Positions 7,442-10,598 of a stretch of DNA of 10,598 nucleotides are shown here, piece by piece. The stretch is from Chitinophagaceae bacterium. Its GTDB lineage: Bacteria > Bacteroidota > Bacteroidia > Chitinophagales > Chitinophagaceae. Each line of letters opens with the position of its first letter. Positions within the stretch are counted from its first letter, which is position 1. The notes below the pieces were generated by a model. That model made no database searches and had not been told where the DNA came from. It saw only the letters and a program-made list of their open reading frames with translations. The stretch spans positions 1 to 10,598 of the forward strand of contig CANHSD010000092.1 of assembly GCA_947463105.1 (NCBI GenBank), in the 5' to 3' direction. The translations under genes and the position numbers were made by a program.

Positions 7442-9535
7442 TTAATTTGAAGTTGTCCAGCCATCCATTGGAACCAAAGGTGGAGTTGATCCTGGAGCCG
7501 TTGCCTGAAAGTCAATGCGAATGGTTGTTGGCGTGTTGGCCACAAGGCCAGTAAGCTTTACCTGAAGCTTTCCGTAAAAGGGATTGGAACTGTTTTTACC
7601 TGCCATGATGGAGGTGAAAACAGCACCGGTTTCAGTAAGATAATTGATGGAGGTTGGCGATCGATCGACTTTGCTGAAGGAGGCGCCAGCTGGAGAAACA
7701 ATCCTTGCATAAAAGGTTTTGCCGTTTTTGTACATGGTGGCGGTTTTGCCATCCCCTGAAATGATGGCACCATCGGTTGCAGCGGAATGCATCAACCAAT
7801 ACACTGTTGATGTTGTATTTGGCGTGAATTCATCTTGAACGGAAATGAATTTTCCGGAACGGTTCATCTTGATTCCGCGCTTGTATGATTTTACATCACG
7901 GGAATAGTTGGATGTGAGATCAATGATATAATATCCTCCTGAATTGTCATTTTCATTTTTAACCACTGTTGCTATGCCTTTGGGGTTTTGCTCAGGCCTG
8001 GCATCCGGATTAAAAACCAGACAATTTTTACCCTCAGTTCTTACGCGGTAATAATAAAACCTTCCTGTTGTAGGAGCATTATTGGTTGGAGCTGCGTCAT
8101 ATGCTGGATTGGTGACGGTAAAATAGTCTGTGGGATACGGTGATTGAAGGCCAAGGTTCCCTTGTGCCCAGTTTTCACCCATTCCTTGAATGAAAAAAGA
8201 TCCTGCGTCAAGGTGTCCATGGCTCGCATTGTTATCTCCGGCATGCATTCCGACATAGAGGCCATTATCGTTTGAAGTTGATTCAAAAAGATAGGCATAG
8301 TCTACCCCCTTGATGAAACCTGATGATGGGAAAGAAGCTGCAGCGCCTTGGTTGACCAATTGACGATCATAAAACAAAAGATCCATCCAACCATTCATTT
8401 TGCCTTTCCGATTGACATTGATGGATTGGCACATGTCAAAATGGGTTTTGGCCATGTTGGCATCATTGTAAAATTTGGAAAACCAAAAATAAGAGAGGAA
8501 CCTGTTTTCCTTTCCTGCATACACATAATCGTCTCCGAAGGTAGCAGTGCCCACCGGCCCTGAAACATAATAGGGGAACATGCCTGTTTTTTTCAAACCC
8601 GCCTGATTGGTCAATCCAAAAGTGGCACCCAAAGATCGCTTCATTGATTCGAGGGCAAGCATTGTATTGGAAAGGCCATAAGACCAATAAGAAAGCCCCT
8701 CTTCACTTGCGCCATCAGGATCGAAAGACTTGATGTATTTCAGCATACCATTGGCACAAGTCGCAATAACACTGCTGTTAAAAACACTGTCCATCTCATA
8801 GGTTGCCAGTGTTGCCATGATCATGCCGCCATGACAAATTCCATTCCAGTTATCATCAGTGTCATACCATTTGAATTGCCCTGTGCCATTATCAATCTGG
8901 TTTTTCCCTGGTCCCAGAACAAAAGAACGCAAGGCATTGTAGAGTTGATTCCGCTGGGCAACGGTCAGGTAATCATACAAACCATCGAATGCCATTCCTA
9001 CCGCTTTTGCGGCAATGCCTGCGTCCAAAAAATGCCGGTTGGCGCCCCAGTCAGGATAGCTGCACATCCGGTTCAACTGGTCCCAGGCACGCGATGCATA
9101 TTTGGTGTTTTTTGTTAACTGATAAGCGAGGATAAGATACGGCAAATGATCATTGCTGATGGTATGGATATTGCTGATTCTCAACTGTGCCGCATCAAGT
9201 CCATAATCGAGCAAAGGTGATCCGATGAGCGCATCAGCCCTTGCAATGATATCGTCATAGGTAGCCTTGGCAAATAGATCTGTTTGAGCAGCACTTCCAA
9301 TTTGCGCAATTTCTGCAGCAGTATAATGTAAACGGGGATGAACATTCCTGATTTTGGTGAAGGAGAATGCGCCATTCACTTGTGCCGCTGTTACAGGAAG
9401 GGACAATGTATTGGGGTCAACAATGGGCACTACTGGTGGCACTGGAGGGGATGGAGGTGTAACCACTGTTTCCATTTTTTTAGAGCAGGCAGTTACCAAT
9501 AACATTACGATCAAAGAATGAGCAATTCTTTTCAT
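7442..9535 (-). CDS. Heparinase II/III-like lipoprotein, predicted polysaccharide lyase
   Basis: Enzymes of this fold cleave uronic-acid-containing polysaccharides by beta-elimination using an alpha/alpha-toroid domain followed by a beta-sandwich. The 697-residue product begins with a lipoprotein signal (MKRIAHS, hydrophobic core, lipobox VTAC, Cys17) and a Pro/Val linker near 27-41. HPRLHYTAAEIAQI at 66-79 is typical of the start of the toroid domain. Possible catalytic landmarks are NWNGICHGG (229-237), EEGLSYWSYG (278-287, candidate catalytic Tyr) and ASHGHLDAGSF (437-447), the His/Asp motif that opens the heparinase II/III-like C-terminal domain. Numbering is from the ATG at 9535; an in-frame TTG at 9541 would add two residues and overlap the previous stop, but the ATG gives the cleaner signal. 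Two bases separate it from the upstream hydrolase-like gene, so the two are probably translationally coupled. The specific lyase family and the substrate cannot be assigned by eye. Confidence 0.88.
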   Translation of the reverse strand: MKRIAHSLIVMLLVTACSKKMETVVTPPSPPVPPVVPIVDPNTLSLPVTAAQVNGAFSFTKIRNVHPRLHYTAAEIAQIGSAAQTDLFAKATYDDIIARADALIGSPLLDYGLDAAQLRISNIHTISNDHLPYLILAYQLTKNTKYASRAWDQLNRMCSYPDWGANRHFLDAGIAAKAVGMAFDGLYDYLTVAQRNQLYNALRSFVLGPGKNQIDNGTGQFKWYDTDDNWNGICHGGMIMATLATYEMDSVFNSSVIATCANGMLKYIKSFDPDGASEEGLSYWSYGLSNTMLALESMKRSLGATFGLTNQAGLKKTGMFPYYVSGPVGTATFGDDYVYAGKENRFLSYFWFSKFYNDANMAKTHFDMCQSINVNRKGKMNGWMDLLFYDRQLVNQGAAASFPSSGFIKGVDYAYLFESTSNDNGLYVGMHAGDNNASHGHLDAGSFFIQGMGENWAQGNLGLQSPYPTDYFTVTNPAYDAAPTNNAPTTGRFYYYRVRTEGKNCLVFNPDARPEQNPKGIATVVKNENDNSGGYYIIDLTSNYSRDVKSYKRGIKMNRSGKFISVQDEFTPNTTSTVYWLMHSAATDGAIISGDGKTATMYKNGKTFYARIVSPAGASFSKVDRSPTSINYLTETGAVFTSIMAGKNSSNPFYGKLQVKLTGLVANTPTTIRIDFQATAPGSTPPLVPMDGWTTSN

Positions 9536-9537
9536 GT

Positions 9538-10598
9538 TCAAAGACGAATTTTATTTCCGGCGTTTTTCAATAATTGATCAAAATATTCTCCTGCAAAACC
9601 AGTTGTCCCATCCGGACGAATAAGCCAGAAACCGCGCATTTCATCCGTCTTTCTGACATCATTCAATTTTCTAAGCGCTTCATTTTTAGGTTCATTACAG
9701 TAGAGTTCCCACTGTATGATGTACGGAATTTTCAATGCCTGACAAACTCCGATATACGCATCCCAGCGTTTGACAACCGGCTCTTTTTCTGTCAAGCCCT
9801 CATACCGCTGTTCAGGAATCCCTATTTCTCCGAGGAACACCACTTTCTGGCCTTTCATATAGGGCGTTGGCCGAATGAATTGTTTGATGTATTCTATTCC
9901 CCGGTAAAGTTTCAATCCTTTTTCATCCATCCCATCATAGCAGGACCAGGATACCATATCCGTTTCAACCAAAGGCAATACACTGTTGACAATACCTGGA
10001 ATGCCCTGTTGACTGTCCATCACTTTATTGGCTTCAATTGCATGCATTACTTTGCATTTACTGCGTCCAACTGCTGCACGTGCACGGTTGACCCCATCCT
10101 GTCTGGCTTTGAACCATTTCGCCATGGCATTGATGCGGTCCAGTGAATCAGCTGGAACCAAGACTGTCTGCCTGTCTCCGTCCACTGCCTTGATCAACTC
10201 TCCGGGTTTTCTTGACCACCTGGCACTTGATCCTGTACCACCGCGCATCATCCAATCCCCTTCCCAGTTATGAAGGATGAAAGTAACCGCTCGATCCTTG
10301 TATTTTTCAAGCAGGTATTTTGTGAGTGCATAGATCTCATCCTCTTCTGCTTTTGCAGACGCATCGGTTGTCCTGATTCCTGCACCTTCAATGCTGAGGG
10401 CGATGGTGCTGAAGGGCATGTCAAAACAGGTTTGCCAGTAAGGATGCTTGGCCAAATCAACAAGTGAAATATCCTTGTCTATATTCCAATTTGAATTGTA
10501 GGGATACCCTGATCCGGTTTTCCTGAACCAAAGCTTTACAACTCCGTACCCCATTGCTGCCATTTTTTGACAACCTTCAATAAGGTAGGGCTCTTTTG
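9538..10598 (-). CDS. Probable clan GH-A-like TIM-barrel glycoside hydrolase, 5' end outside window
   Basis: The frame is open to the window edge (KEPYLIEGCQK precedes the first internal Met at 10563), so the true start and any signal peptide are missing. Numbering here is from that Met. The visible part alternates predicted beta-strands and helices like a TIM barrel: YGVVKLWF near the start, AVTFILHNWEGDW (92-104), KVMHAIEANKV (171-181), DMVSWSCYDG (202-211), KVVFLGEIGIPE (240-251) and IPYIIQWELY (279-288). In clan GH-A hydrolases the nucleophile Glu ends strand 7, matching E246 in GEIG, and a Trp often sits on strand 8, matching W285. The acid/base could be E101 in NWEGDW on strand 4; the classical Asn-Glu pair is absent. 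The C-terminus GFWLIRPDGTTGFAGEYFDQLL fits the barrel's final helix. It is coupled to the lyase gene two bases downstream, pointing to action on the same glycan. The fold is an inference from motifs and no family is claimed. Confidence 0.7.
   Translation of the reverse strand, partial: KEPYLIEGCQKMAAMGYGVVKLWFRKTGSGYPYNSNWNIDKDISLVDLAKHPYWQTCFDMPFSTIALSIEGAGIRTTDASAKAEEDEIYALTKYLLEKYKDRAVTFILHNWEGDWMMRGGTGSSARWSRKPGELIKAVDGDRQTVLVPADSLDRINAMAKWFKARQDGVNRARAAVGRSKCKVMHAIEANKVMDSQQGIPGIVNSVLPLVETDMVSWSCYDGMDEKGLKLYRGIEYIKQFIRPTPYMKGQKVVFLGEIGIPEQRYEGLTEKEPVVKRWDAYIGVCQALKIPYIIQWELYCNEPKNEALRKLNDVRKTDEMRGFWLIRPDGTTGFAGEYFDQLLKNAGNKIRL

Larger units (their letters stand above)
1..10598 (-). other. 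Polysaccharide-utilization locus (partial at both ends)
   Basis: Six consecutive minus-strand genes encode two carbohydrate-active-enzyme-like proteins, one calcium-loop secreted protein, a SusC/SusD pair and the start of a second SusC. Intergenic gaps of 2, 15, 274, 13 and 26 bases point to one or two transcripts. A SusC/SusD pair beside degradative enzymes is the defining mark of a PUL in Bacteroidota. No regulator, sulfatase, sugar-catabolism gene or inner-membrane transporter is visible, so substrate and control remain open. The lyase makes a uronic-acid-containing glycan the most likely target; this is inference. Confidence 0.85.

Noticed and set aside
9536..9541. TTG start at 9541 for the heparinase-like gene.
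   Set aside because: It adds only two residues and overlaps the previous stop; the ATG at 9535 begins a clean lipoprotein signal. It cannot be fully excluded.
9574..10146. Plus-strand ORF of 190 codons opposite the hydrolase-like gene.
   Set aside because: It is antisense to a gene with clear barrel motifs, and its product is a Phe/Ile/Cys-rich sequence with no domain.

Overview
The window reads as part of a polysaccharide-utilization locus (PUL) from a member of the Bacteroidota. The SusC/SusD-type outer-membrane genes, the Bacteroidota-style lipoprotein signals, the lack of strong Shine-Dalgarno sequences and the moderate GC content all fit this. The look of the proteins suggests a Chitinophagaceae-like free-living bacterium, but the genus cannot be fixed from sequence alone. 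Every supported gene lies on the minus strand, so transcription runs from high to low coordinates.

In transcription order, the window opens (10598 to 9538) inside a gene for a probable TIM-barrel glycoside-hydrolase-like protein whose 5' end is outside the window. Two bases later begins a 697-residue heparinase II/III-like lipoprotein (9535 to 7442), a predicted polysaccharide lyase. Fifteen bases after it comes a 598-residue secreted protein rich in acidic Asp/Asn calcium-loop motifs (7426 to 5630) that I cannot assign to a function. A 274-base AT-rich gap (5629 to 5356) has no gene but holds an imperfect two-part direct repeat just upstream of the next start. Then follow a full-length SusC-type TonB-dependent transporter (5355 to 2314), its SusD-type surface lipoprotein partner (2300 to 606), and the first 193 codons of a second, divergent SusC-type transporter (579 to 1) that runs off the window edge.

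The likely joint role is that the lyase and hydrolase-like enzyme cleave an extracellular glycan, probably one containing uronic acid given the lyase. The SusC/SusD pair would bind and import the fragments, with the second SusC (and presumably a second SusD beyond the edge) adding another uptake route. The substrate is an inference. No sulfatase, sugar kinase or dedicated regulator is visible here to narrow it.

The points most worth a second look are the calcium-loop protein of unknown function inside the enzyme operon, the second SusC whose TonB-box region departs from the usual pattern, the unusual acid/base motif of the hydrolase-like protein, and the repeated element in the susC leader. 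I see no RNA genes, mobile elements, CRISPR arrays or broken genes.
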